Below, one piece after another: positions 1 through 14,102 of a DNA stretch of 64,000 bases (its first letter is position 1; every line of letters begins with the position of its first letter). The notes beneath the pieces were generated by a model that did no database searches, had not been told where the DNA came from, and worked only from the letters and a program-made list of their open reading frames with translations. Origin of the DNA: Brachycybe producta (taxonomy: Eukaryota; Arthropoda; Diplopoda; Playtdesmida; Andrognathidae). Position numbers and translations under genes: made by a program. The DNA is taken from contig JAUPFP010000023.1 of NCBI GenBank assembly GCA_036925085.1, positions 1,997,778 through 2,061,777 of the forward strand, written 5' to 3'.

Positions 1-1824
1 CACATTTAATTTGAATTCATTTAACTCATGTGTGTACAAGGACTAAGGTATTTTGGTAAAAAGAAAATATGATATCAAACCATTGAACCCCAACTAAGGT
101 AATTGAGTTCATTAAGAGAATAACACTTCCTGTTATTCTTCAACTTATAATTACACACTTTTTACGACACAAGTCAAAAGTTGCGTTATTTTAAGTTTGT
201 GCATAAAAAACCAACAAATAAACATGGTGTATCAGTAATGTCATAAGACACTATTAACATCCGCTTATTTATTGATGTTTTTTGTTGTTGTAAACTACAG
301 AATTCAAAGAAAAAAAGGCCCCCCCCACACACACTTAATAAACATTACTGAAATTCAACTTTTTTATTTTGTTGTAAAAAATAAAAGTCGAGATTTTAAA
401 CTACTTTTATATAAATAACCTCGTTATAAACATAGGAGAAGAAAAAAAAAAATATAAATCAATCAAATGAGCTATTGATTCAATTTGTATTTTTCTTCCC
501 ACGTTGGTCTACAATTTATATATAAAACTAATGAATACACGTGTCTTTATTAAGGAGTTGTTCACGTTAAATACCCTTTAATCAATCATACAGTATATCC
601 TCAAAATCAAAGGAAGAAAATTGGGGGGGGGGGGGGAAGTGTATATACAGTGTGTACAATATGTGTGGGGGGACCACCCATTGCCATCAACAACCAGCTT
701 CCAATTCTCATCCTCCCCTAAAATAATTGGTGGTTTTAGTACAAAAGAAAGATTGGAAGGAGGAGTAGAATAGGAGGAGGGAACCGTACTGGCACATTCT
801 AGTTTTGTAGTGGGACATTTTGCAGAGAGAACAACGGGTATATAGTTGTGATGGTGATGGTATAGTTCCACACTTTTTTTTTCCCATCCCTAGAACAATT
901 GAAATCTATGATCTCTCTTATCTTTGTATAATATGAAACACACTTTTTCATCTTCTTCAAAGACTGTGTCCACTCAATGGGCAATTGGGCGGAGTTTTTA
1001 TGTGTTTGTGTAGGGGACCCACCCACTCAGCCCTCTTCGAAAACTATTAACTTTAAATGTTTGAATGGGTCCTTTAAAAGTATGATTCAGAGACAATTGA
1101 CAAAAAAAAGGTACAAATATAGGATTAAAAGTAAGACAGGGAAGTCCAGACGAAGGAGGAGGCGAAAACACAAACGAGATTCAAAATAATAGGGAATATT
1201 ATAATAGTGAAGTTGTGGATAGGGAGTTTTTTTTTAAACGGGAAGATTCAAATCTACATATATGAATGGTGATATATGGAGAAACTGTTGGGGGGAAGAT
1301 GGGAAAGAAGAGGTTGAAAAAACAGATAAATTCTTCTCTGTTAAATGAAAAGTACAATTTGTGTGCCTATAGTGTGAACGTATCTCTGAACAGATGGTAG
1401 GACAGGATAAACATTGGCATTAGACATCAAAGGATTAAACAAGAGACCATCATTTTTAACACACTGTACATAATGTCGGTCATGTATTATTTTAATAAGA
1501 GTATCGGCCTATATACATTATATACAGTATATAAGGTGTCTTTCCCTTTTTTTTTTTACCTCTTCTCCCTCTCAACACCAAGTCACCCCTTTTTAATTAT
1601 CCCTTTAATCTTTAAGTCTCACATTTTTTGTTTGTAAAAAACTTCTAATGTAAACAACTGAAACATTTTTCATTGTTAGAGAGAATCTATTGTGTCAAAG
1701 CTCTGAATCCACTTGGTTACTATAGTCACTGCAAAGAAAAAATAGTCATGCATGACTAGTTTTAGTCAAGTCAGCATGTCTACCATAAGTTTGTGATCAA
1801 AGGGCCTGTTTTTCCAAAAATACA
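1..1824. other. AT-rich DNA without a supported gene
   Basis: Short open frames here are low complexity or run through G, T and A tracts, and none resembles a known protein. The first 55 or so bases closely match 8,245-8,290, so the window opens inside a repeat. The rest holds poly-C/poly-G tracts and AT-rich sequence with nothing else I can name. Confidence 0.6.
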
Positions 1825-1991
1825 TGTCTTGTAAAAACAAGTGAATTCTACGGAGTCATGTAAAGGAGGACATGCATCGCAAATTCACAATTTGTCAAAA
1901 TTAACGAATTAACAATTCGTAATAAGAAACGAATTTGCGATACGTGTCCTTTACAGGGCTTCGTAGAATTCACTTGTTTTTTTTACAAGAC
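1825..1991. repeat. Foldback (MITE-like) element, family E copy 1
   Basis: Two arms of about 60 bases face each other. The left arm starts GTCTTGTAAAAACAAGTGAA and the right arm ends with its near reverse complement. The motif pairing a GAATTCTACG-type stretch with a CTGTAAAGG-type stretch recurs at 8,028-8,410. There is no coding capacity, so it looks like a non-autonomous inverted-repeat transposon. I did not identify a target duplication. Confidence 0.7.
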
Positions 1992-2043
1992 TTTTCTTTT
2001 TGAGAAACATTCTCCAGGAAATGACTATTGGTGACCTGGTGAC

Positions 2044-2150
2044 TCATTACGCAAAAAAGTTAAATAATTATGAATAACAGTCATACCTTATGATGTCACA
2101 TCATAAGGTATGACTGTTATTCATAATTATTTAACTTTTTTGCGTAATGA
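2044..2150. repeat. Perfect 52-bp inverted repeat with 3-bp spacer
   Basis: Bases 2,044-2,095 are the exact reverse complement of 2,099-2,150, separated only by TCA. The outer ends read TCATTACGCAAAAAAG. Related pieces (TCATAAGGTATGA) occur near 3,970 and 6,705, so it is probably one copy of a foldback family. Perfect arms imply a recent origin or gene-conversion-like correction. Confidence 0.85.
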
Positions 2151-3217
2151 CTTGTTATTTTATGAGCATCATATTACGATGTCACACAGATATCCATACA
2201 TAGTTGATAGTATTATAATATTGTTTTGTAATGTTTTTTTTACTGTTACAAGGTTATGAGCAAAATATGATATTTTACTTTCATGTGACAGTCTTATTAC
2301 CTTTCTCTAATAAACCGCTCTGTATTATTGAGGATCCTTGAACGGGGATTTTTTTTCTTATGTTCGAATCCTCCTCAGAGGTTTCAAATTGAAGTTCAAG
2401 TGATTATAGTTATCTTCTTGAATTTGGACCATTTTTGCAGGTGGCGCTTTTATTTACAATTGAAGGTAAATTCTAGAGACTTGTGTTTTCAGATTACTAG
2501 TAAGCTCTAAGTACATTTCCAGTGGGAATCATCATCTTCTCATCCTACATTCCTATTCGTTTTCATTGCAAGACAGGAATGTCCTCAAGAGAAATATACG
2601 CTTTTTTTTGGAGGTGTGAGAGAAAGTGCAATAAACCGTTTCTTGAGAGATAATTCCACAATTTCGTTAGTCCAACATCCAAGTGTGCCTTGGAGAGTTG
2701 GTGAAAAATACATCAGTGCCAAAAAATACCACATTTCTATTTCTCTTTTAAGCCTCTTCTTCTACCTCTTCCTCCACCCATCTTCCCCCCCCTCACAACC
2801 GCTTATTTCTTATATATGAGGTTGATATACATGCATGTGTAAGTCTCAAGGATTGTTACAAAAAAAATCTTATCACTTGTGTTTTTTGACGTTTTTTTTA
2901 AAAGCTTTCTTCATCATCAGCTACCCCCCACCCCCACCCCTCAAAACTGATTCATTTTTAGTATATATATGTGATGGGGGGGACTAAAGATATATTATTT
3001 TGGAAAATGAAAAGAAAATAGAAGTATGTTTACTCTTGAAAACGGATAATAATCATGTTGAGAGGTCAACAAGAAAAATATTGTTTTCATAAACAATATA
3101 ATGTGTGTTTTTTTAAATAAAGTGAGATTTATTTCTTTTTCATTTTTGGTTTCTACCTTTTATTGTTCTAGTGTTTTCTCGGCCAACCACAGAAACATAA
3201 GAAACGATAAAAAGACC

Positions 3218-3259
3218 TTTTAGAAACGTAAAATGCTATAGCATTTTACGTTTCTAAAA
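3218..3259. repeat. 42-base perfect palindrome
   Basis: The sequence reads the same on both strands, with no spacer. The half-site is TTTTAGAAACGTAAAATGCTA. The AGAAAC core recalls the family B elements listed below, so this may be a collapsed foldback, but that link is only a guess. Confidence 0.85.
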
Positions 3260-4342
3260 ACTGGGTATACAGACGGTTAATTCTGGCTTGTCAATCATGA
3301 ACGTGCGCATTCCAATGATGGGAACATAAGCAATTAATGAAAAAGAGAGGCTCTTCTTGTCTACAAAATTTCAAAAGAAAACCGTCTAATGTTGTGTCAG
3401 TGGTAACTGTTATAATCTTTCACCACTAGATGGTGGTTTACATCTTCTGTTATACAATATCTAAACATATATTCATTTAAAGGGGGTTATCTGTCCTAGG
3501 ACGGGCAACATCCCCTATTCGTATAGGTTTTGCCTATTTCAAAATCCCTGTCTTATGACAGGTATGCTTCTAGATAACTCATACTATTTCCAGTTAATAT
3601 CAAATAATTGTTTAAAATTTAATTTTATAATGTGTTCACTTAAGTATGTTATACTAGTGTAATTATGCCCAGTAGCAAATGAGGCAATAATTGCACACAG
3701 CAGTTAGTTGAATGTGACACAGTTTGACATCACATTTCATCCAGCTAACGTTTTCCTTTTACTGCTTTCTGAATGTGAATCTTTTTTTTTTTTTTACAAG
3801 GTTTGCATTGTGTTTTCAATCCTTTATTTACCCTATACTAGTTATTGGTATTTCTATCTATTTCTATTTACTGTTTTTCATAAGTGTTTGCAAAATCTCG
3901 TGGACCCCCCCCCAGGCACGAGCTCGCAGAACTCCAGGGTTCTGCAGAATCCTGATTGGGAATCACAATCATAAGGTATGATTGTCACATTTTTATGATT
4001 TTTGTGTGTAATGAGGCTCCTGAATAACAAAATCCTTCAAAAAGACGGGAAGAGAGAAAACACATTTTTTCTCTCTCTCTCTCTACAATTCCATTTTCAA
4101 AGAAACGATATTTAAGAAAAAATAAGAAGTTATTATAGATGAGGTGCATCATTGTCATCGTCACCATTTTTATACGATGTTTTTTTTAAAGTATAATTTG
4201 TCACCTTCTTCCCTTATTTCTCCCCCGCCTTCTTTCTTCTTTTGTCATGATTTTTTTTTTCTTCTTCTGCTCCTGTTTTTGTTTTAAAGCTGTTCTTATA
4301 TTCTCTTCTTTAAAATACTCAATTTCTTTTGTTTCTCTCTTC

Positions 4343-4467
<125 letters not shown>

Positions 4468-5092
4468 AAACTGAGAAAAGAGAGAGAGAGAGAGAACGTC
4501 TTATATTCTCATCATGATCTCAACGTGTGTATTTTAAATTGGATGCCAGCTGTTTTATTGATGCTCAAGAGAGAGAGAAACAAGCCAAACGGATTTGGAC
4601 TCAAATCTGTCGTCAGCATGTACAAAATGTATAGAAAAAGAAGACTCCCCCCCCCTCTCTCCTTCCTTAGTATACCTATAGGTCTTACCTACCTATACTA
4701 TCTACCTCTCTATAGGGGGTTAATACAATCCCCCCACCACCACCCCTCCATAAGTCCTAAGTGCAAAACAGGCAACATCAAAAATTTGTCTTCTGAAATG
4801 TTCTTTCTCTTCACTTTTTTTTTTTGTTCTCTTGCTGTTTTTTCAAATATCTAGTAATTTAAGCAAATCTTTTTTCTCTTCTTCTTGTTGTTTTCATGAT
4901 GTTTGGGAATAAAAAAAGGTCACAAAATGATACAAATTGCTACATTTTATAATACTGTATATGAATATATAAATTTATAATAAGTCCATTATTTTGAACC
5001 CCCCCAAAAAAAGTCAATGGATTAAGACAGAATCTCAAATAGGGAAACTGAACAATAAAAAGATACTTATAAATATTACTTTAAGCAGAAAT

Positions 5093-5212
5093 CGAAAGTG
5101 TTTTAGAAACTAGAAGAGTAACTGAATCACGCAAGGAGATTTTCATCAGATTAGCATCAATAAAATGTCGTTACGTGATTCAGTTACTCTTCTAGTTTCT
5201 AAAACACTTTCG
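5093..5212. repeat. MITE family B, copy 1 (perfect 39-bp arms)
   Basis: Arms 5,093-5,131 and 5,174-5,212 are exact reverse complements around a 42-base loop. The arm contains TTTTAGAAACTAGAAGAGTA, the signature of a family found more than ten times in this window. It has no coding capacity. Confidence 0.85.
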
Positions 5213-8027
5213 AGTTGCTTCTGAAATGCAGTAGTACAAAGCAAAGTGTTCTATTTTATTTTTCTCTTGTCATTTGCATATTATAAAATGGATATTTTTA
5301 TAAATAGTAATTTTTCTTTAGCAAAGAGAGAGAAAGAGAGAAATCACAACATTTTGTACATCAATTCAAAACGAAAATGAAATACCAATGGAAAGCAATT
5401 GTAAAAACACCTGCAAAGGACATTATAATAATAAAAAAAAGCCAACATGTATGTACTTTGGTATTGAAGTAGTATAGTAACATTTTCCCTTCTCTTTCTC
5501 TCAAAGGAGATCAAAGAAGAAATAGCAATGTTTCGAATTTGAACGCGAATATCAAATCAGTTGTGACAGAAGGTACAACACGAAAGGTGATGGGGGAGAG
5601 AGAAATGAAATTGGAAGATATTAAAGAGAGGGTAGGAGAGGGTATTAGAGATCTTATTAGAAAAAGAAAAAAAAAGTTGGGGGGAGGGGAACACCTTTAG
5701 GCTGTGTGTGGGAAGGTCCCTCCACCTCATCCTCCTCATCATCATATAAAGAGAGAGAGAGAAAAAGGGAAGAAGATGCAACGACAGATTTGCAGTGACA
5801 TCGTTTGTGCTGCTGCTGTTTTTGTTGCCTTGGAAACGGTTTGGCGATCAGCATTTTTTGACCAGAAAATCTTTTGCCCTTAAAAGTGAGGCCCCCCCCC
5901 CCTCCCCACTCCCTTCCTCTACTCCGCCTTTTTCAAAAAGTTAAACCCAGCAATAAACTAGCTGCATGTTATTGACCCAAAAACCAATACTGTCACATCA
6001 CATCAACGATGCACCAGGCGATATGAAAAATGTTGTACAATCACACATACAATGTATATTTTTTGGTGGGAGGAGGAGGTTATAGAGGTGAAAAATAAGA
6101 GGTGGTTGTGGGTTGAACAAAAAGAGAGTCTAAGGTAGAAAAACTCAAGGGGACACACTCAACACTCTTACAAGAAGATGAGGAAGGGTCAGAAAAGGGG
6201 AGGGGGGAAAGATGGAGAAATCTGGTGTGGTTAAAGCTGGTGGAAAATAATGAGGAATTTTGAATTCTATGCCGAGAGATTGGTGAAGAGAGAGAGAAAG
6301 AGAAATTCGGATTTATATGTAATTTCCTTCATTTTTACTGTGAAGAGAGAGAGAAAGGTCAGAAATCGAACGGATACGTCGATTTCAGGTGACAATTGTT
6401 CACAACGTCTATTGTGACATATATATGTTGCATCCATTTGGTGTAATTGTCCATTACACGAAATGTTATGTCCATTTCGCGTTTTGTATCAGGCCAATGT
6501 ATGTTCATTTTTGCGAAATGGACATTCATTTCATGTAATGGACAATTACACCCAATAGATGCAACAACATATTGTATATATTTTTTAAAAAAATTCGATA
6601 GATTTGTTTGTTAAAAGGATTTTGAAAAGTATTTTTAATGCAAAGTTGCGAGAGAGAAAAAAAAATACAAAGCTTCCTTACAAAATCTCATAAAATTGTG
6701 ACAGTCATACTTTATGATCTCATATTGTATAGTGATAATTACAAGAGAACAGTCGCAAAAAGTACAAAATATTAGGCCTATATTACAAATACTATCATAT
6801 CTTTATGAGCTAGATATGACAGTCTCATTACTTTTATGATTTTTAAATAAAATAATTTTGGTTATTTATTTAAAAATAAATACGTATAGTTAAAATTGAT
6901 TAATTATGTTAATATTTAAATGAATTGCAATTAAATAGCAAATTTTGCAAATAAAGATTCAAATTCAATATAATTAACTATTAAGCCTTTTTTTCCATAA
7001 TATACTTTAATTAATAATATTTAATAAATATGAATAGTGTATAATTAATAAATAAAAATCCAATTTCATCTTAATTAGATTTTTTTTGTAAAATAAAATG
7101 AAAAATTATGATTTATCTTGTAATTTATCAATTATTTATTAATTATTAATCAAACCATCTTTTGTTGCCTATATCTATGTATGTGTAAAAATAATGCCTA
7201 ATTCTGGTTGGTCAATGGTTAGCTTTTATACTCCTACCTCTTAGGTGGTCTACGTGAATCTATTGTTATCTCTGACCCCCTACAATAGGTGCAACAAAAA
7301 AAAAGTCCAGTAAAAAAAGCCGCCCACTAAGCCAATTAAATAGTAGTTGCACTTGGAAGTAAATGATTCCCTATTTGGCAAATGACAGGTTTATTCATAA
7401 AATCACAGGTGTGGCCTTGTTTGTAGTTACAGGTAAAAAGAAAATGTTCCAACGTTAAATGGCCAATTATAGAGAAAGGAAGGAAGCCTATGGTGTGTGT
7501 TTGTGGCATCATCTATTATATATGTGTTTACTATAAAGAGATATTCGTTGTCTTTTACGGTTGTCGCTCTAAACACAACGACGACGGCCTCACCATTTAG
7601 TTACCTCCACCTCCTCCTCCTCTTTTCCCCTGAGACAACTATCAAAAAAGCTCAGGTGTAACTCTCTCCTCCCAGTGAAACCTCCTCCCTCAATTCAAAC
7701 ATGATCCCATGTAATAAACCAACTTGTTTCACGCTGTTTTACTGTCATCGGTTACATGCATATAATATATATTATGTATACAAACACTTTTCGTGGAGAT
7801 AAAATAAGGGAGGAAAATTGAAAAGAAAATAAAGACATCCAAAAAAAAAAAAAAGGTGGATCTGCTGTTTTTCGTTTTAACACCTGCTGTGAAAATCTCC
7901 TCTTTTTTTCATACAGTCTGTTTCAGAAATAAACGCAGTTTGAACACACTCATTCTATACGTGACGTTATGTTGGCCTTATTATACCTAAGTACACACCT
8001 GATAATTTAAATGCATTTAAATAATGT
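5213..8027. other. Non-coding stretch
   Basis: Purine-rich and AT-rich sequence with GA tracts and poly-C at about 5,891. Open frames at 5,557-5,854 are low-complexity antisense of GA-rich DNA. It includes one foldback (6,427-6,565) and a fragment of the 2,044 palindrome family at about 6,700-6,840. I see no gene. Confidence 0.6.
6427..6565. repeat. Foldback element (39-bp arms)
   Basis: Left arm 6,427-6,465 begins GTTGCATCCATTTGGTG. Right arm 6,527-6,565 is its reverse complement with about four mismatches. Inside the loop a second, shorter inverted pair (GAAATGG and CCATTTC types) is present. It looks like a MITE with no open frame; the family is unassigned. Confidence 0.75.
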
Positions 8028-8410
8028 GTTCTACGGAGCCCTGTGAAAGGCAAACAATCAATATGTCGAATTCAATTTATTCAGTTAATAATCTGAAAAT
8101 ATCGAGTTAATACTTAAATAATAATATATAAACTATTGACATTAAAATATTGATTTAGTATTTCAATTTAAAATATTAATAATAAAGTCGATTTTTATTT
8201 GGTGTTCATGTCCTTAACTGGATTCCGTATAATTCACTTAAACACATTTAATTTGAATTTATTTAACTCATGTGTGTAAAAGGTATTATACCTAGTACTT
8301 GAAATAGTAAATCAATATTTTGTCAATAGTTTATATTTAAGTATTAACTCAATATTTGAGATTATTAACTGAATAAAGTTTGCCCTTCTCAGGGCTCTGT
8401 AGAACACGTT
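8028..8410. repeat. Foldback element, family E copy 2, with inner repeat
   Basis: The left arm starts TGTTCTACGGAGCCCTG and the right arm ends CAGGGCTCTGTAGAACA. Pairing continues irregularly for about 110-140 bases on each side. The loop (about 8,170-8,300) holds another family E end and the segment that also forms the first 55 bases of the window. This suggests one family member inserted in, or recombined with, another. Confidence 0.7.
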
Positions 8411-9792
8411 GTATACAAAGTCGTCTGACAATGTATCGAGACTATCGAGAAAAAGTTGTGAGACTTTGTAATACGGGAATTAAAATGTTTTCCATAGAAC
8501 TTTTTTTTTTATAAAAGTCGTGTTTAAAGTTTAGTTTTATGTTGAAGCATTTATATTTACTGAGATATTTAATAAGATTTTTAATTTAAGCTACATAATT
8601 TAAATTAAATAGCTTAGTAAGATAATTATAAATGTTATACAATTAAAACTTCAGTTGATTATTAATATATCAAAATAAAAGTTGTAAATGAAATTAAACC
8701 TTGTATCGAATTTTTTAAAAAAGTTATTGAATAAATTGTAATTTTTTTCTGAGGGCAACGATTTTTTTTTTAAATTAGCTTTTTACGATTCAATAACGTT
8801 AATTAATTAGCAATTTATTTCATTTTTCTGTATAAATATATCTTAACCTGTTATTAATAACCACTGTAAGTTTCCGATGTGTCATTTTTATTATTTTTAA
8901 TAGACTGGATGCTTAAGAGTTTTGAGACATTCTGTATTTTATTATATAAAATACAAAAAAGACGTATTACACAAAAGAAAGGTGTGTGTAATATCAGAGC
9001 CATCTATTGACAGAAGCTTGAAACTGTTTTATTTGTTTCCTTAGTTTTAATTTTAAATCAATAATAATAAAAAAAAAAGTTAAATAACGCCAATTTCTGT
9101 CGTCTTGTTTTATCTTAAAGCCGTATATACAGAGTTAATTAGTGAATTCGTTCGTTGCTTTTTTGATAAATTAAAGTTTGCAGCGGAAACCAATAATTAC
9201 TAAAAACCTCCTTTCTATAAAACGGTATAGAACAACACACATAAGACAAAATTACATGTTTTTTTTTTTATTATTTAAACAAAAAATAGGTTTTACTAGT
9301 TTCTACTGTTGCTAAGTTTACGATAAACCGGTAATTAGAACGTTGAAAAATTTAATAAAAATAAAGAGAATGCAAACTAAAAATTGTGCTTTTGCCATTT
9401 CCTTTTATCCTCTTTTCTATGTTTACAAACATCGATTAATTATTATTTCTACGAATAATAATAACAAATAGATAATATTTATATAACAGAAATTGGATGC
9501 AAAATGATTTTTTTTTCTCTCTCTCGGGTGTTTATAAAGATTATTGTTGTTTGTTCTCTTTAATATTGTTGGCAAGTTTTCGGTTTTTTTCGTCGTTGTG
9601 GTCTTTATAGACGGATAATTGTTTCTATATGAGAGAGAGACAATGTTAGACGAGGGGCTTCCTTCATTCTTTGTTGGTTTCCTGTAGGAAATTGTGTCAG
9701 AATGGGATTCACGTTATTCACGAGTTATGGACACTCATCTTCATCTCTCTCTCTTTCTGCACTATTTTATGTACCAGAATAGATAAGGGTAT

Positions 9793-9900
9793 TTTGTAGA
9801 CGAGCGACTTTTAGTGGTTAAGATGGAGTACAAAATGTGGTCATTGTGTGGCCGAAACCGACCACTCCAATCGACTTTAAACGATCACTTTTTTTAAATT
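9793..9900. repeat. Partial MITE, family I
   Basis: Begins GACGAGCGACTTTTAGTGG and includes GTGTGGCCGAAACCGACCAC. The second half is close to 25,605-25,670. Only one side of the element is recognisable. Confidence 0.5.
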
Positions 9901-12584
9901 TGACTGAAGATCCTATTTTCTAGGGATAGCAAAACTTTCAATATATCGATATTTCGATCGGTCGGCCTTACGGGTTCTATCGAGAAAAAAAAAATCAAAA
10001 TAACGAAAAAGAAAAAGCGAAATATCAAAAAAATGTTTTCTAAAGGCTTTGCTAGAGCTCAATGAAAAGAACTCTGAAAAAATATTCCAAAATTATTTGC
10101 AGCCTATAGATAGCGTAATGAAAACTCTGAAAACATAAGCAATTGTGTAAATCCCTATATGTTGCTGTTTGCACATGGTCACCCTGACCAATACAGTGTT
10201 GCAATTCCCTATTGTATGTATTTCAAAGCTTTTTTTCTGGAGTAGGCCTACTCAGATTTTTCACTCTGAAACTACATTTTTAGGAAGAAAAAACTTCTAA
10301 AAACTATCATTTCTGAGTGTTTCATTGAGCTCTATATAGCAAGGCCTTAACAAGGATGACAAAAAAGAATAAATATTATAGGCCTACTTTACTTAGATTT
10401 TTCGGGTTTTCAGTTTTTTCCCCCGATTTTTTCAATTTTTTTTATCGTTAAAAATCGATTTTTTTCTAAATATCGGACCGATTTCGATTTTTCCAAAATA
10501 TCGCCAGCCCTACTATTTTCACTCATTTCATGTCTCTCTCTCTCTCTCTCTCTCTGTATCAATTTGCATCATTCTGACCCCATTGCAACCAAAAAAAAAG
10601 CATATTGAGTCATCGATAGGTCTCACACCTAATGAAAGGGTACCATTTATACATGTAGACGTAAAATGGTACTGTTCTTTCTATATATATGCACCGGTGC
10701 GTTTACAATAGAAGAGAAAAATCTGCTGCTCCTTTTTTTTTTGGTTGCAATATCACATTGGAGGTCGTTGGTGATGTGTTTTGCAAACTAGCAATCAATA
10801 AGACACACAAAAAGCAATGAAAGTATAGGAACCCGACCGACGACCATTTCTCACATTGAACAATTTTATCTCTTTCAAATTGCCAAATCCAGTTGGAAAT
10901 TTTTATTGCAGTAATAGTATGGTACCTACCTACTATATATAGATTTCTTCCTTTTTTTGTAAATAAAAGTCTATTTTGGAAGAAACTCGGTAAAGCTGAA
11001 AATTCGAAATCGAGATTTTCACTTAGATTTCACCGAAATTTACCGTGTTTTCTCAGATATTTAAAATCTGAAGAAATCGAACGATAAAACTAAAGCCTGT
11101 AACACACACACGCGGAATTTCAAAACGGAAAAAAAATAGAAAAAGAAAATTCGCTTTATTTTTCTGTAATGCTGGCTGTTCTCACACATTTAAACGGAAA
11201 TGATGAAAAAACTACACACATAACCTAAAAATTACCATCCATATGTTTCATGGTGATATTGCTCGACATTTTAGGACACACAATTTTACAACGAGTAATA
11301 TTCAATTCATTTTTTCAGTACATTTTCTGTTCACTTTTAGTGGAATTTTTTTTTACTTATTTACATTTATCCATCCCCCTTTGTGATTTTCTGAACGGAA
11401 TTCTGCATGTAATCCAGGCTTTGAGGTTGAAACTTGGCACTTAAAACTTCGACTTGAATCCTTTAAGCAAGTTTCTTCAACACAGAAAAATCTTATTCAA
11501 GATAATACTCAATTAAAACAATTCTATGTTTGAAACCTCGGTTCAGAGAGTTCAAAGTGAAAAGTTTTATTTTTGAAAGTAAGATTTACATATGTATTTT
11601 CTTATGTAAAGTTTTAGTAACTTACAAAGAGCGAATTATAGGATTTTATACACAATTTGTGTGTGTTTATGTAGTTTGTGTTTGCTAACTGCTGCAGGAG
11701 GAGGAGGAGCAGTAGTAATATGTGTCATGATGACGAATTCAGAGACTTTGATTTTTTGTGTGGTCCTGTCAAAACTTTATTGAATATTGGTGGTCACCGT
11801 CCTGTAATAGATTTTCTTTTCCACAACGATGAAGATGAAGAAGAGAAAGAAAGTGACTTGGCTTGTTGCATTATTATGAAATATATCCATCTATCTATCT
11901 ATAGAGAAATATATATAGGGAATTTCTACTTTTGTGATGTATTTTAAGCCTATTCCCATCTCTTTCACTCACTCTCTTGGAATGACTGCAATAAAAACAT
12001 GAAAGAAGGAGAGGGGGTTATGGGTAAAGATGGACAACAACTTAAGAATTAATCATTCTTTCACATTGGTCATATTTAGCAATGCAGCCTAAACTTTAAC
12101 TAGACAGCCATTTTTGTCTTATGACATGTTATTTTGATGTCACAGACAAACAAAAACTGGCTACAAATGTGTCCAAATGACATCTCAAAAGTAATTTCTA
12201 ATATCAGAGATGTTGCAATTCATTCATTAATATTGACTATAATGTGTTTGTCAACTCAAGTTTACTGGTTTGAGTTATGTAAACGAGTTGCATCACTATC
12301 ATTTCTCGATTCTGATTGGTTACTGGAGTCTAATAAGATATCAGGTTATTGTGTTAAACTTGCGACTTCTACTTTTTACCTCCACTACCAATTTCATCTT
12401 TCACTGCCATACTCAGGTCAAGTATATTACGATAGACCGATTAGTAACGTCAAAACGACATTAACTACAGTACGTTCCCTTAACCTTTTCTTATTGTACG
12501 CACATAAAGAGCATTAGACGACATCCAGGGGAGCAAAAGGCTCCTCATTTCAATAACCCATCTATAGTAGTCTAGAGTTGAATG

Positions 12585-12692
12585 TGGTTGCAATGTATTT
12601 TCTATGGAAAGACTCAAGGTTGTTGCCTTTGGCGACAACCTAACTTCATTTTGTAGTCGAAAAGTGGCCTGTGTGTTAAGGACCTAACAGTA
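12585..12692. repeat. Partial MITE, family I
   Basis: Contains the family core GCAATGTATTTTCTATGGAA and ends with GTGGCCTGTGTGTTAAGG, matching the right ends at about 20,550 and 63,860. The left arm is not visible. Confidence 0.6.
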
Positions 12693-13737
12693 TATAAAGG
12701 AGTCTATAATTCAAACCTCATAAAAAGGCTTAAGGGCACACAATTTTTTTTAATAGTATCCAAGTTATAAGTAAAAAAAATCACATTCATTACAGAAAAT
12801 GGTTTTAATTAAAACATCTTTAAAACTTACACACAAAAAAACCAACCTTTTTAACAATATTAAGGTGGAAATTTGTGACATGAGCCATTTCGTTTATTAA
12901 TGATAGCATCGTATCATCCACTTTCAATCTGTCAAGGCTATTTTTTGATGTCATTTACTAGGATTTTTTTTTGTTCCTGTATAAAAAGTATACCTTGACC
13001 AATTTCTTTTCGCCTTTCTTCAATGTCCACCACCAACCACCCACCACTACCTTTTTTTTATTGTAGTCCTTCTTTCTTCATTTCTTCCCTCAATTTCTTC
13101 TTTTTCTTTTGATATTCTCTCTTCTTTTTTTCTATTTTTCCAACAAGTAAGAAACATCTTCATCCATCTTTCTTTCTGTCTTTTCTCTCTTTTTCCATTC
13201 GTTAACTGCTGTCTTTTTTCCTTTCAGTTGCATCCGTTAGCGTCATGGATTCACGTTTCCAAAAAAAAACCCCCCTCTAACTTGCTTAGATATATATATA
13301 GAGAGACTTCCCCACACACAAACACACTTTTATTTCTGTTTATATGTATCCTATATACTGTATATTACAAACTACAGAAATATACAATGTTTTTTTTTGT
13401 TAAAGGAAAGACGGGTTTGTTATACAATGGTTTCCCGTCATTCATGGTACATCACACCGGTTATGGTCATTTCTGGCGTCAGGATGGCGCCAGGACACAA
13501 CAGAAAAGATATTTGGGAGTAGAAGGAAAGAAAAGCACTTTTGATAAGGAAGATGGGAAAGGGGGGTTAGGGTGGAGGTGGTGAAACTTTTGTAATTTTT
13601 ATTCTTCTTCAAAACTTTTATTTCCATTCTTCTGATTACATAATTTTCTAATGTTTCTATCGACCTGGATAGTTAAATTTTCCTTTTTCGGCACGGTTCT
13701 GGGAAAATTTACAACTTTCAAGAAGCAAAAAAAAAAA

Positions 13738-14012
13738 AAAATTCAAAGTGTTTTTTTAGAAACTAGAATATATTTGGTGATATTTCTTGAAAGGTTTTTT
13801 ATTTTCATGATAATAATATCTTTCAAAATAAACTTTTTAATGGCAATTTTTTTTAAAAAAATGTGAAAATATTTTTCATTTAAATGCTTAATGCAAAAAA
13901 AAAAACTTAATGAATCATTTTAATATAAGCTATTAGATCTATAAAAAAATGTTTATTTTGTAAGATATTTGCCTTGAAAATTTTTAACATGATCTAGTTT
14001 TATAAATAATTT
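13738..14012. repeat. Diverged MITE, family B
   Basis: The left part has TTTTTTAGAAACTAGAATAT followed by a CTTTCAAAATAAACTTTTTA-type segment. The right part has the mirrored TTTATTTTGTAAGATAT and CTAGTTTTATAA. The order matches the complete family B copies at 17,196 and 20,572, although identity is lower. Confidence 0.6.
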
Positions 14013-14102
14013 CAATTTTCTCGTATAATGGTGTTCATGAAAAACGTTTTCGTGACGTTTATGCAGCCTGATTATTTACGATCGTATGTTTCAGACCACC
14101 TT

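Larger units (their letters stand above)
8411..13737. other. Non-coding stretch
   Basis: AT-rich DNA with CT tracts (for example 10,532-10,555). Partial family I elements lie at about 9,793-9,900 and 12,585-12,692. A GAG-GAG run occurs at about 11,697. Open frames of 118-127 codons (12,134-12,517 and 13,228-13,584) show no recognisable domain, no splice context and unbiased AT-rich codons, so I do not call them genes. Confidence 0.55.

Noticed and set aside
2362-2374. tRNA gene from a GTTCGAATCC word
   Set aside because: Only a B-box-like word is present; there is no cloverleaf. The same applies to GGTTTCGATTCCCGC at about 14,845.
11678-11947. Possible zfh1 5' exon after a CTGCAG acceptor-like site
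   Set aside because: The encoded residues do not resemble the basic N-terminal motif of ZEB proteins, and no donor with matching phase was found.
12134-12517. 127-codon open frame
   Set aside because: No recognisable domain, no splice or promoter context, and unremarkable codon use; it overlaps another frame of similar quality. The 118-codon frame at 13,228-13,584 was rejected for the same reasons.
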